From Paracyclopina nana (taxonomy: Eukaryota; Arthropoda; Copepoda; Cyclopoida; Cyclopettidae), in NCBI GenBank assembly GCA_019096065.1, contig JAGUCH010000008.1:1245001-1309000 (forward strand): a stretch of DNA of 64,000 nucleotides. The letters run 5' to 3'. Below, in pieces: positions 1-10,492 of this stretch; position 1 is the first letter of the stretch, and every line of letters starts with the position of its first letter. The notes under the pieces are model-generated. The model was not told where the DNA came from, did no database searches, and saw nothing but the letters and a program-made list of their open reading frames with translations. Both the position numbers and the translations under genes were made by a program.

Positions 1-19
1 CGGAAAATCTGATATTGAG

Positions 20-574
20 CAGAGTTATCAACGGATTTTTAGGCTTCCGACCACCTTTTTGGCCAAAAGCGACCACTTTTGCGACCACCATTTTTCAGGC
101 TATTTCAAAAACGACCACTTTTCCGACCACCTACACAAAAACGGCCAAAATTCACACAATTTATGCATAAAATGTCCTTTTATTATCTGCAAAGTCTTTT
201 TGAGCAATGTTTGCTGTAAAGAAATATGTCACTTAGGAAAATGTTTACAAGAAATCAGAATTTTTATGTCGCATCTCTGAGCAAAAAAATTAGCCTTACT
301 CATGAGAAGCTGTTCCTCATCTAATTTCATATTTCTATTGAGACCAATCTTATTTGCTAAGTTTATATATTTTAGATTACTTCCCAAAGCAAAAAATGTG
401 CAATTTTAAATTGGAATTTTGGTCCTTTTTTGTCTAAAAGTGCCTATTTTTAGCTAGTTTTGGTCAGTTTCAAAAACGACCACTTTTCCGACCACCGACC
501 ACCAATTTTTTTTCCGACCAAAGTCAGTCAAAAACGACCACTTTGGTCGTTTCCGACCACCGTTGATAACTCTG
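20..574. mobile_element. Non-autonomous hAT-like DNA transposon with intact ends
   Basis: The ends are 15-bp perfect inverted repeats, CAGAGTTATCAACGG at 20-34 and its reverse complement at 560-574. They are bracketed by an exact 8-bp direct repeat ATATTGAG at 12-19 and 575-582. An 8-bp target duplication plus CAGnG-type termini is the classical signature of hAT elements (established knowledge). The 555-bp interior encodes no transposase and is rich in a repeated CGACCAC word on one strand, so it must depend on an enzyme supplied elsewhere. Intact target duplications suggest a fairly recent insertion. Confidence 0.88.
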
Positions 575-830
575 ATATTGAGGTCTAATTATTATTGGGT
601 TTTTAGGTTTTTGCATTAAAAATTACTTTTTTCATAAAATAAGAATTTTGAAGCAAGTGTTCATCATTAGCAAATATTTTACAATTTTTTTTCAAAAACA
701 AGTGGTTTTCTATTCATGTTGGTGAAACTTGATGATCTGCAATTTTTATCGCTTAATAAGTTAAATTTAGTAGATCACCCTGGAAATATTACTGAAATCA
801 ATTATGTTTTTAATTTGTTGTTTCACCAAA

Positions 831-1029
831 GAAACCTTCATCTTTTTCGGTTGATGAGCCAATTTTAAAAAGAAAAGTTTTGGCAGATTTTCTGTTCCTC
901 AAAATGAACCGAAAATGCATCGTTATTCCACCAAGGTCCAGAAGTTGGCCTCTAGCTCGGCCGGGGAGCATTTCTGAGGCCAGGTTGTGTAATACGAAAA
1001 TCATCCCACCAAATATGAATGCACTTAAG
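831..1029 (+). CDS. Candidate upstream exon of the CUB-type gene (5' partial, uncertain)
   Basis: The reading frame is open from a possible acceptor (CCAAAG, ending 830) to a good donor AAG|GTAGGT after 1029. It ends in phase 0, exactly what the next exon at 1140 needs. The end reads RLCNTKIIPPNMNALK and would join NVTYLANPGF; a cysteine shortly before the NxTY...NPGFP motif is usual in this CUB family. There is an internal ATG at 904 but no signal peptide, so the true first exon is not found. The upstream half of the exon looks unlike the family, so the acceptor may lie further downstream. Confidence 0.35.
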
Positions 1030-1139
1030 GTAGGTTTCGTTTGATTCCAATTTTAGGTCATTCGACAAAATGGCTCGTTAGAGAGCCAAAGCTACATAAT
1101 TGATGAATGGCTTTGTTTAGCATCGATATCTCATTTCAG

Positions 1140-4100
1140 AATGTGACTTATCTGGCCAATCCTGGCTTTCCATCCGCGTTTAACCAGGCTACAGCTCAAA
1201 CTTGCAAGGTTACCGTAAAACCCGAGCTTCCAGGTGAATTAACATACTTTTTGTGTAACTCAGTTTATTGCTCGAGAAGCATCTGCCGAAAGTCCCAGAT
1301 GTTGCCCCAAAAGGCCGCTAGGATCGCCCTACATCAATGTTATTGTCATGATACTGATGTGCATTGATTTCAGGCATTTGCCAACTGAGGCTGGATTTTG
1401 ACCAATTTGTGCTGAGTCCACCTGCCGCAAATGGAGATTGCACCACTGAGCAACTCGATGTTGTCTCCCCGACCGGATATTTCACGCCCAGAATTTGCGG
1501 CACCAACACTGGCCAGCACAGTAAATAAGATGAATTAAAATGCTTCACAAATACTTCATTTTTCCCCCAACTTTTTCAGTGTACATTGAAACAGGTTCTC
1601 AAGATCCAGCAGCTGTCTTGAATTTCAACACAAGAGCTATTGCTTTTGACAGAAAATGGAAGGTGAGGCAAAAATAATATCTATTTATTTGTGTAAACAA
1701 TTTATAAAATAAGGTAATAAGATAGCTCAGCAAATTTTGTTAAGTAAAAATCGAGAGCCCAGTGATGCTACAAGATTTTTACTTTGTAAAATGAGCTCAG
1801 ATATTTTGTAAGCCTGTTATATTATTTGCTTACATATGTATTCAATTTTATTTGATGGAAAGTAATTTACAAATGTTAATGAAGTTACCAGACCAGGCAA
1901 TCTTGACTTAGCATCTGATCCATTACTTTGAGGGCTTGTGTTGAGAGGCCCTCAGTAGTGCAAGAGTAGTTGAAAGCGTTAATCACTCAATCAAAAATTG
2001 TGCATTTTGAATTTGGCACTTTTGGGAGCTTAAAGATCTGTTAGATAAAGTTTTGTCTGGTATCTCGAAAAAAGACTGTACTCTTCGACTAAGCTTAGCT
2101 GAGCTTAGTAGAGTACGAATATCACTGTTAACAACAAACTAATTGACTTTATCAGTAGCTCAGTCAGTAGAGTGTCAGACTCTAATCTTGATGATCAGGG
2201 TTCAATCCCCGTATGTGAATTAGGCACTTTTCCTCCTTTCTTCTGCTATGGGATTTACTAGTTATTTATTTCGAGCTGGGGCACGTAAAGTAGGGTCATT
2301 AAATAGCTGAGCGAGGATTTTAAAATGGGAAAACTCGAGTACAGCTTTACTAGCCCGAGCCTTCAAGGGCTGTAATTGTACGAGTGTTTTTCCATTTTAA
2401 AATCCGAGGTCAGCTCTTTAATGACCCTACTTTACGTGCCCTAGCTCAAAATATACAATTTTATATTCTGTAATACGATTTTTGAGTGTTTTAATGAAGT
2501 TACCGGGCTGCCCCGTGCCCTAGAAAATACTGCTCGGTTTTTAGTTGCTATGTGAATGTCAGTGGCTCTCATGAGCTAGCATCCCGTTGTTTGGGAGCAA
2601 TAAAAAAGACTTTTAAGATTCAATTAGCAGAGGTGCTCCTATGGCACAATGGTTAGAGCGCATGGCTCTTTATTCAGCAGTCAAGAGTTCAAACCCCAGT
2701 CATTCCTTCTTAACTTTTTTTATTTCTTTATCTGGCTTAAGTTATGGTTAAAGTCCTGTACATAGCATCCAATCTTCATGATGTTTCCATAGCTCAGTGG
2801 TTAGAGCATTGGCTTGCTAATCCAACTGTCTAAAGCTCAATTCTTGGATGATCCTCTCTTTTTCCAACTTCTTTGGAATTTGGATTACATCCATTAATTA
2901 TGAGGGCATTAAATTGCTTAAAATCCCTCAAATTTGATTCCAGGGCCGTTAAGTATTTAATATCCCCCAAATTGCTTAGAAAGAAATGTGACATAAAAGA
3001 GCTGAGTCGGATCGGTAAACTGAATTATAACACGAGGAAATCGTATTACAGTATATAAAATATCATAGTCTCTGGTCATACAGAGGAGCGACACCTTATA
3101 AAATACTTTATAATGTGTGTCACTTGATAAAGTAGAAGGTCAGAGCTTTTATATATGTGTAGTTGAATAAACTGAGACGAATTGGTTAACTATACATGCG
3201 AAAATTGCTTTCCATCATGTAAAATGAATAAATGAGGATTTTTTCCGCGATTTGATGTCAGGTCAAAGTGTCGCAAATCCCTTGCCATGTGAATTACAAG
3301 GCGCCCTCAGATTGCCTCCAATATCACACTGGGCAAATCGGAGCTTTCAAGTCCTTCAACTACGCTGCGACCGGACGACTTCTCAAAAATATGAGATACA
3401 ACATTTGCATTCGTCAAGAGGAGGGATTTTGCTTGATTGCCTATGATGCCAATCCAATTTTCACTGGGGTCCCGGCATTTTACGTCCAAATGGGCACCGA
3501 AAAAGCAAAGGTACATAATACATTTTTGTCAACTTTACGGTGGGCTTACTACATACGTATTAGGGTTCTAGAAATTCCTCCGCGACTTCGTTTTACTACG
3601 GTATAGGGTAGCATACAAAGGCAACAGCTGACCCCATTTAGAACAGTTCATGGGGGATTTTTACTAAGTAAACTGTTCCAAATGAGTACAGCTGATTTTC
3701 TCTATAGGTTACCCTCTAACGTAGTGCAACGAAGGAGGAATTTCCCTGTATTTTGCTGAGATTTGGCGTGCGCTCACATCCACCGTACAATAATGGTATT
3801 TTTTCGTCACATGGGAAGACATATTGGCAACCTGACAGTTCTTCTTCAATTAAAAAAAGGACATGATTGGGATTCGAACCTGGGTCGGCCAAGTGAAAGG
3901 TCCGCACTCTACCACTGCGCCACCAGATCTCATGAGCTATCTTTCTGATGATCAAATCTATTTCCTTTTTCTTATGTATATTCTTATTTACCTTTTTTTT
4001 TTTTTTGCAGAGATCTTACTGTAACGTAGCACATATTCAAATAAGAACGAGTGTTGATGCCGATTACTATTGCGGAGGAACATTTTCAGCTACCAGCGCA

Positions 4101-5084
4101 GACACGGTTCCCGGAACTGTGATAGGTAAGGGTCTTTTTAACGATTTTTGGCTCGTTTCCGATGCTTTGTATGGTCACGCTATTTAAATAGCTCATAGAA
4201 TAAAATGTATTTAAATAGCCTCTGAATAGCTATTGTTTAGATACGTTTTATGGTATATAGGTGCAAATAGTGTAAAATTGGCTTAGTCTTTCGCAAGTTT
4301 TGCATAGTCACGCTATTTAAATAGCTCATAGCATAAAATGTATTTAAATAGCCTCTGGATGTATTTAAATAGCTGCTATTTAAATACGTTTTATGTTATG
4401 AGCTATTTAAATAGCGTGACTATGCAAAACTTGCGAAAGACTAAGCCATAGTTACAAAAAAGATTTTGGCACAAGGTTGTCACTTGAAACAAAATTTTGA
4501 TAATTCTTTGTCGGTTTAGTCTTTCGCAAGTTTTGTATAGTCACGCTATTTAAATAGCTCATATCATAAAATGTATTTAAATAGCCTCTGACTTTGTTTA
4601 AATAGCCTCTGAATGTATTTAAATAGCCTCTGAATGTATTTTAAAAATAGCTGCTATTACTTTCGCGAGTTTTGTATAGCCATGCTATTTAAATAGCCTT
4701 TGAATCTATTTAAGTAGCTGCTATTTAAATACGTTTTATGCTATGAGCTATTTAAATAGGATGACTATACAAAACTTGCGGATTTGGACCGAATTTTGCA
4801 CGAGCAATAGTAAGCCAACTCTAAGGTAATCCCACCAATTCTGGGCGTTAGCTCAAAAAAGAAGGTTATTCACAGCAGCAGCTCCTTTTTGAATTAACGC
4901 ACCCCCATTCTGAAAAGATCTCGAAAAGCCTGTTTTTAACCGGCCCTGCTTTTTTTTCGCAGGCTCTGTTGTGCCATATGCAATTTCGGTGGCCCAATAC
5001 AATGTAGACCAGCAAGCAGTTGATGTGGGATTCAGCCTCAAGTACCACCAATTGCCCTGCGGAGAAAGGGAATCCATTGCTTAG
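1140..5084 (+). CDS. Secreted-type CUB-domain protein, arthropod family (6 exons, 5' end incomplete)
   Basis: Exons 1140-1233, 1374-1520, 1580-1662, 3262-3510, 4011-4125 and 4963-5084 (TAG) join in phase to 269 residues. The first part is a CUB domain: NVTYLANPGF at 1-10, cysteines at 22, 34, 54 and 73, CQLRLDF at 34-40 and RICGTNTGQH at 71-80. The second part has PSDCLQYHTG (about 123-132), a GAFKSFNY stretch and ICIRQEEGFC, followed by a further cysteine-containing segment (YYCGG) and a final PCGE near the C-terminus. Such two-part CUB proteins are abundant in crustaceans and insects and are extracellular; their ligands are mostly unknown. The signal peptide and first Cys must lie upstream and are unresolved. 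Introns range from 59 bp to 1.6 kb; the long ones carry tRNA-like units and foldback elements. No catalytic residues are expected. Confidence 0.82.
2078..2116. repeat. Short intronic hairpin
   Basis: GTACTCT ... AGAGTAC encloses ACTAAGCT ... AGCTTAGT, giving a nearly continuous 15-bp stem. It lies in the 1.6-kb intron of the CUB gene. It has no other recognisable feature. Confidence 0.6.
2149..2221 (+). repeat. tRNA-like unit 1 (degenerate, Lys-like)
   Basis: It has an A-box-like TAGCTCAGTCAGTAGAG and a B-box-like GGGTTCAATCC at normal spacing, and the anticodon arm TCAGA/TTGA resembles tRNA-Lys with a disrupted loop. The acceptor ends do not pair, so it is not a functional tRNA. It is followed by a T-rich stretch. 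It is one of three such units within 700 bp, all in the same orientation in an intron of the CUB gene; they look like tRNA-derived short interspersed sequence. Confidence 0.6.
2273..2447. mobile_element. Foldback/MITE-like element with ~60-bp inverted ends
   Basis: The left end (GAGCTGGGGCACGTAAAGTA...) is repeated inverted at the right end (...TACTTTACGTGCCCTAGCTC) with few mismatches over about 60 bp, leaving a centre of roughly 55 bp. Both arms share the GGGTCATTAA...ATTTTAAAATGG block. No clear target duplication is visible, and no coding capacity. Confidence 0.75.
2636..2707 (+). repeat. tRNA-like unit 2 (degenerate)
   Basis: An A-box-like TGGCACAATGGTTAGAGC and a B-box-like GAGTTCAAACCC are present at tRNA spacing, and a T-run (ACTTTTTTTATTT) follows. 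The acceptor and anticodon stems are poorly paired. A related unit (TGGCACAGTGGTTTATGCGC) begins at about 12735. Confidence 0.55.
2782..2853 (+). repeat. tRNA-like unit 3 (Ser-GCT-like anticodon arm, degenerate)
   Basis: The D-arm TAGCTCAGTGGTTAGAGC is good and the anticodon arm TTGGC-TTGCTAA-TCCAA is almost fully paired with GCT in the anticodon position. The T-arm (AGCTCAATTC) is degraded and there is no long variable arm or paired acceptor, so it is not a working tRNA-Ser. A T-rich tract follows. Confidence 0.55.
3595..3725. mobile_element. MITE-like element with ~50-bp imperfect inverted ends
   Basis: Ends ACTACG...CGTAGT are followed inward by a TATAGGGTA / TACCCTCTA pairing and a shared AACAGCTG ... 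CATTTAGAACAGTT block (with CAGCTG and AACTGTTCC on the right arm). The arms pair over about 50 bp with a short A/T-rich centre. The GGGTAAAC ... CAGCTGA combination recurs in the 45.3-kb repeats, suggesting one family. Confidence 0.65.
3859..3930 (-). repeat. tRNA-like unit 4 (degenerate)
   Basis: On the minus strand it has TGGCGCAGTGGTAGAGTGC and GGTTCGAATCCC, excellent A and B boxes. The T-stem and acceptor stem do not pair, so I read it as a tRNA-derived short interspersed element or tRNA pseudogene in an intron of the CUB gene. Confidence 0.6.
4280..4447. mobile_element. Foldback element copy 1 (palindromic, 168 bp)
   Basis: The sequence begins GGCTTAGTCTTTCGCAAG and ends with the exact reverse complement CTTGCGAAAGACTAAGCC. 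The whole element is close to a perfect palindrome built from ATTTAAAT-containing blocks (CACGCTATTTAAATAGC). Partial related sequence precedes it from about 4160. A homologous copy lies 51 kb away at 55998-56166, which supports mobility rather than a local duplication. Confidence 0.8.
4514..4783. mobile_element. Foldback element copy 2 (longer, internally duplicated)
   Basis: It has the same outer arms as the neighbouring 168-bp copy (TTTAGTCTTTCGCAAG ... ACTATACAAAACTTGCG) but the centre is expanded by repeats of a GCCTCTGAATGTATTTAAATA word. It lies in the last intron of the CUB gene, about 180 bp before the final exon. Confidence 0.75.
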
Positions 5085-5112
5085 TAATGCCATCAATTAA
5101 TTTTTGGTTGCA

Positions 5113-5118
5113 AATAAA
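5113..5118 (+). terminator. Polyadenylation signal of the CUB gene
   Basis: AATAAA lies 29 bases after the stop codon at 5084, implying a very short 3' UTR. Confidence 0.55.
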
Positions 5119-6105
5119 TGCTCTTTTTGAAGTGTGATGCTAATGGTGATGCTACTATTGAGAGGGCGAAAATTCATCGAATGGCTCCTCTTACAATATT
5201 CCATGTGGGAAAGTTGGCGTTGCCGTCAAAGTTTCCCGCGTTGCAGCCAATTTTCCCTCGCTTCCACCGCTCTAGGGGGTCTTGCCACCCTTCGCAAAAG
5301 CATGTTACTTCTTTTACCATCCTGACATTCCCTACCATCCTGATAAAAAGCCAAAAAATATGGCCATTCTTGGCACTGAATGCGAGATTTGTTTGCTTGA
5401 AATTCGCTACAATTTCCGCTCGCCGCAAACGTCCGCGGAATTTAAAAATGCTACAAAAAAGTTCCCGTATTGAAAAAAACAACATAAGTTTAAAACTATT
5501 TAAAGTTGTAAATATTTTTGGTATTAAAGCAGTGAAAAGGTTTTTTTTATTCATTTTTAAGAATGATGGAAATTTCGTAAATGATTTGCGTGCAATCTGC
5601 ACGAGTTGAAGATAAATTTGGATTTTCCGGGCGAGTGAGTCATTTTTCTGGTGGGGTTTTGTACATTGACTTGGAATTGCCGTCGCGTGATCAGCTTTCG
5701 AACCTACCCTTTTACATTCATCGTTCTTTTTCCTGGAAGAATTTTTTGGGAGTCATCCCCAATTTTCATGTGTGATTGATGGTGACTTAAAGAGTGTTTA
5801 GGATAATCCTCTAATCTCAGTGGATCTACAAATGGTTCAAAATATCTGCTAATATTCACTGATTACAATGCAGCTTGATGCTTATCCCTGTGTAGCACAT
5901 CAATCACAGTGGGGGGAACCAATCTCTTGAAAACACCCTTTTCATTCATACTTTTTGTTCAACTTCAAAATGTGTTTTAAACTAATGATTTGATTTGCCC
6001 ACTTTTAGAGTGAAATGCCAATTTTAAGGCAATATGTCTGTTTTTAAGTTGAAATGATGACTATAAAAATGAAATACACATTGTTACATAAAAGATTACA
6101 TTTTA
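5119..6105. other. Intergenic, no supported gene
   Basis: Overlapping open frames occur on both strands (the longest about 160 codons, 5118-5609), but none has a recognisable domain, splice structure or start context. The stretch 6050-6105 is the degenerate lead-in to the following minisatellite. Confidence 0.5.
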
Positions 6106-6496
6106 TTAGTAAAATACACATTTTATTAGAAAATACACATTTTATTAGTAAAATGCGCATTATATAGGTAAAATACACATTTTATAAGTAAAATACACAT
6201 TTTATAAGTAAAATACACATTTTATAAGTAAAATACACATTTTATAAGTAAAATACACATTTTATAAGTAAAATACACATTTTATAAGTAAAATACACAT
6301 TTTATAAGTAAAATACACATTTTATAAGTAAAATACACATTTTATAAGTAAAATACACATTTTATAAGTAAAATACACATTTTATAAGTAAAATACACAT
6401 TTTATAAGTAAAATACACATTTTATAAGTAAAATACACATTTTATAAGTAAAATACACATTTCATAAGTAAAATACACATTTTATAAGTAAAATGG
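6106..6496. repeat. 20-bp minisatellite, about 19 copies
   Basis: The unit TTTATAAGTAAAATACACAT is repeated head to tail, almost without change from 6180 to 6490; the first units are more variable (TTTATTAG). There is no unique spacer between units, so it is a plain tandem repeat. High homogeneity implies recent expansion or conversion. Confidence 0.95.
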
Positions 6497-6530
6497 CAAT
6501 TTGATAGGGAAAATACCTTTTCTCGAGGTA

Positions 6531-6641
6531 AATTGCCCATTTTGGGCAAAAATGCCCATTTTGGGCAAAAGTGCCCATTTCGGGCAAAATTGCCCATTTC
6601 GGGCAAAAATGCCCATTTTGGGCAAAAATGCCCATTTTTGA
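6531..6641. repeat. 18-19-bp palindromic minisatellite
   Basis: There are about six copies of a unit containing TGCCCATTTTGGGCAAAAA. Each unit is itself a hairpin, GCCCA-TTT-TGGGC. It starts only about 35 bp after the end of the unrelated 20-bp array. Confidence 0.9.
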
Positions 6642-8368
6642 TACTTTCAGAGTGTTTTCAGAGAGCAGAATGAAGTTGGTGGTGCCAAAAAGGGATCCCA
6701 TTAAAGTTGAACTTTTGAGCATGCCAGGCGCCCCAGTGTGCGCAAGTGCTTTCATGTGATAGAGAAAGTGGCTCGATGATCATCCCCTCCCTGTTTCGGC
6801 ACGCTGCACATTCATTTCAGGAGTGAAAAGCGCAGTGAGACCACCAAGAGAGCTGGCACGCGACCATTGATGATCAGTCTCTCGATCACTGATCTAAATC
6901 CAAGAGGTGAATCCGACCCAATGAGCCCGAAACGAACAGGGTCAACGCATGCTCAAACCCCCACCAAAAAAAGGCTTTCACCCCCAAGAAAATTCACATT
7001 GCTAAATATCATGTGCAGATTGGCGCCAAATCATACCAAAAATTAGTAGGCCGCAACGTTCACTAACCTTAAAAACTAAAATAACGCTTAACAATCTTTT
7101 TTATTATAATTTTGCTAAAAGAAGTGTTTTAAACTTTGTTTTGAATTTTTAAAAATTTGAATTGCGCATTTCGCATATAAAATTGTAGCGTATTTTGAAG
7201 CGTCTTTAAAAATTAATTGCAGTGAATTTGAGGCAGATAAATTTGCTTTTCAGTCCCGACAAAGGCCACTTTTTATGGCGTCAAACGCAGAAAAAAGGGG
7301 GAAAAAGACAACAGCAGCAGGCGTTTGCTTTGACGATGATTTGTTTGCATTTTGTTGTTTGCTGAGATGAACCCACACCAGCTAGTTCATTAGCCATTAG
7401 TAGGAGGGGTCATCCCAGCCCCCTACCCCGACTCGTGAAAGTTCGGTAAAGCACAGCAGCTTTCTCTCTCCCATGCCAGCAATGAATGGTGCCATAGTTG
7501 ATGGGTGACACGTGCTTACTTCTTCTTCGTCTTCTCATGTTGTGAATATACCGTGCGCGCGCTATATTAAAACACTTGCATTTCTATAAAAACTGCCATA
7601 TGAGTATGACATCATTTGCACATTTTCAAAGAGTGCTCTACTTAATTTAAACTTAATTTAAACTACTCTATTTAAAAGCCCTGAAAGTCGTCGGATAAGT
7701 CACTTTTTTTACTTTTGAAAAGTGAGAGCTAAAATGATCAAAATATCAAAAACTGGAAAAATCAAATAAAAAGCCAATTAGCAGTCAATTTTAAACCCGT
7801 ATTTTATCCTTTCTTAAGCTAATTTCCGTCACTTCCAAGCAACCTCTTAATCAACTGAAAGTAATATTTAGAATCTAAGATTCGTTTAAAAAGTTTATGG
7901 TTTGTTGATGCTTTTGAATTAGGGCGCGCACGGTATGTGCGTGGATGGTAAATAGCCTTTATGTACTATATGTAGTAGGCGAGTGAGGCAAAGTCACGCC
8001 AGACTGACTTTCACTTTTGGAGCTCACTTGTGGGAAAATTGCTGATGATGATGTTTGATTGCCCCTACTGTACTCGACTTTCCACCCGTATGAATGTTAT
8101 GACGCGTGCGTCTTTTATTTACGTGCAGCATCAGCTGACATTAATCATCCATATCTCTCCCCGGGCATTATTTTATCTCGCCAAACTCCCAATTCTCAAC
8201 TTTTTCATTTCCTTTGCGATATTGTGGCAAGAGCCTTTTTCACGTTTTTGAGTCACCTTAGCCGTAAATTGAGTTTGAAATACTTTTTTTAGCATATGCA
8301 AAGGAGCAAAAAAATGCCTGAATTCAGTTAGTTTTAGGCTGATTTAAGTCACTTTCAATTCAGATTAG
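6642..8368. other. Intergenic, nothing recognised
   Basis: I find no convincing coding exon or RNA gene. It is mostly AT-rich unique sequence with a few CGCGCG words (about 7554) and a short region around 6770-6960 with higher GC but no conserved reading frame. Confidence 0.4.
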
Positions 8369-8560
8369 GACCATTTTAAAGTTGCTTTTAAGTCACTTTA
8401 AAGTTGCTTTTAAGTCACTTTAAAGTTGCTTTTTAGTCACTTTAAAGTTGCTTTTAAGTCACTTTAAAGTTGCTTTTAAGTCACTTTAAAGTTGCTTTTA
8501 AGTCACTTTTTAAGATGCTTTAAAGTCACTTTTAAATCACTTTAAAGTCTTTTTTAAGTC
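8369..8560. repeat. 22-bp minisatellite
   Basis: About eight units with the core AAGTCACTTTAAAGTTGC are followed by a decaying tail (to about 8600) of AAGTCCCTTTT-like words. Confidence 0.9.
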
Positions 8561-10058
8561 CCCTTTAAGTCCCTTTTAAGTCAATTCTAAAATCTAGTTT
8601 TATTCACTTTTAAGCCAATTAAAGCCACTTTAAGGCCAGAAAAAGTAACCTCAGCATAGTTCACGTTTAAATTAATTAAATCACTCTAAGACAATTTTTA
8701 TTCACTTAATTTTTCTTTAGCAAAATGAAGTTTCATTAACTTTTTAAGCAATTCAAATTAAAAGCCAAATTTAGCGCCTTTTTCGATTTTTAATTCAACT
8801 TAGTCCTAAGCTGTTTTAAGTATCTTTAAGTCACTTACCAATACACTCAAGACTTCCACGCCAAAAAAGCAGCTAAAGAAAAAAATCCCTTTTTCCCATA
8901 AAAAAGGAATGGAAGCGTTTTACTGATGAGGGAAATCTCGGCTCCACTATACAGCATCTCTACTAGTACATTTACTGTATTCTGTAGTAGCATTAACAGC
9001 CAGAATATGCAAATACTGCGGAAATGGCATTTATATTCTCATGGTGTATTATGGCAAGTCTACAACTTCATTGTTATCTTGATTTCGCTCCTCCTATGGA
9101 AATGAGTGACATGCCCCTTTAGAAATACAGATCCATTTTTGATTACTGCCATAATACATAAATACATACAAGGGGAAGTTTTCTACTATAGTATACAAGT
9201 TTCACATGCCAGGTTGTCATTTCGAAATCTTTTTCATCAATCTCCCCTTGGGACCATTTGAAAATGAGTAAAAAAGTGAAAAATGAAAGCCAGCACGTGG
9301 CCAGTTGGGAAAATAAACGTAACTTGGCCATCTTTGGCTATTTTTTGTTGTCTAATCGATCCAGGGACATGAATTTCGGGAAAAGCATGCATTTTACGTG
9401 TACTTCATATACATGTGGTTTTTATGTAGTAAAAGTTCGCGTGCACTCGCGGCTTGGCACGCGACTCTTTCCTATTGCTCATTCACGAATTGTTGAGGGG
9501 ATTATTTAACCACCATCCACTAAGCCAAGTGCTATATACACTACTTTCAAGTTAATCCCATGTTTGCCCCGATCATCTGATAATGATGACATCATCCACA
9601 GCGGGGGAGAAAGGCACTAAAAAGCACCCTTTTTTATGTTATTAAGTGGCGCGCGCGCTTGGGAGTTTTTTTTTAAAAAAGGTAAACAAAGGAGGAAAAA
9701 GTCGCAAAATTCCCACGTGGCTTTCTAACTGTAAATAAATGGTGTTGCGTGTACGTGCCATTATTTACGCATCGGGTTAATGATCTTTTGTGATAATATT
9801 TATGGTCTTTTTCTCGTTAAGTGAGAAGAAGAAAGGATGGGAACTGCTGACCTTTTATTTACTGATAACAAGCCAAATTATGGGTCCCTTGGGACGCACA
9901 AAGTAAGGGATTGCTCAAGCTGAAAAACTGGAGCAATTTTCGACTTCATAAAAAAGCCACCATGTGCTGCTCCTTTCTAACCATTAAGAAGTCATGTGAA
10001 ATTGAGCGCATCAGCCAGAGCTTTTTGGCAGCATAATATTACAGCATCTAGTATACAT
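8561..10058. other. Intergenic, nothing recognised
   Basis: AT-rich sequence without a supported exon. Small open frames at 9143-9509 on both strands show no domain or splice context. Confidence 0.4.
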
Positions 10059-10492
10059 TTAGAGTCTGATGCAAGAAAAATGAAATGCTAAAAGTAGCAG
10101 GACTTTTGCTTGTCCTGCTAATTTAGAAAGCTTCTACAAATGTTAGTTTTGCTTTCTAATTTTTAAAATCAAAACTCGATTTATTTGATTTTTGAGCTTT
10201 TCATAATTGAGTCTGATGCAAACAAAACGAAATGCCAAAAAAAGCACAATTTTGCAAGAATATCCAGGTTTTTTTGGTCTTTTGAGATCGAGCTTTCTAA
10301 TTTTTATGAAATGTAAAAGTCGAATCAAGTCTCGATTTTTAGGGGTCATACTACATAGAGTCTGATGCAAGAAAACCCCAAAACTTATTCATAAGTTTCT
10401 TTCTAATTAACTAATTCTATGTATTTTATGAGATGCTTTCCTTTTGTTCAAAAATAGATAAATCAAGTCTCGATTTTCAGGCGTCAGACTCT
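10059..10492. mobile_element. Nested small inverted-end elements (TAGAGTCTGATGC family)
   Basis: The left end TAGAGTCTGATGCAAG occurs at about 10060 and again near 10357, with a GAGTCTGATGCAA copy near 10204. Right ends AAGTCTCGATTTTTAGG... and GCGTCAGACTCTA occur at about 10334 and 10492. The outermost ends are inverted repeats (TAGAGTCTGA / TCAGACTCTA). Related ends recur at about 30955-31213, 34350-34440 and 49150-49260. No coding capacity is visible; I interpret it as a MITE family with tandem or nested copies. Confidence 0.6.

Noticed and set aside
3859-3930. Functional tRNA on the minus strand
   Set aside because: The A and B boxes are good but the T-stem and acceptor stem do not pair; treated as tRNA-derived repeat.
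5118-5609. 163-codon frame just after the CUB gene
   Set aside because: It overlaps long frames on both strands, begins at the CUB polyadenylation signal, and has no recognisable domain.
6106-6496. CRISPR-like array of 20-bp units
   Set aside because: The units are contiguous without unique spacers and the window is eukaryotic; it is a minisatellite.
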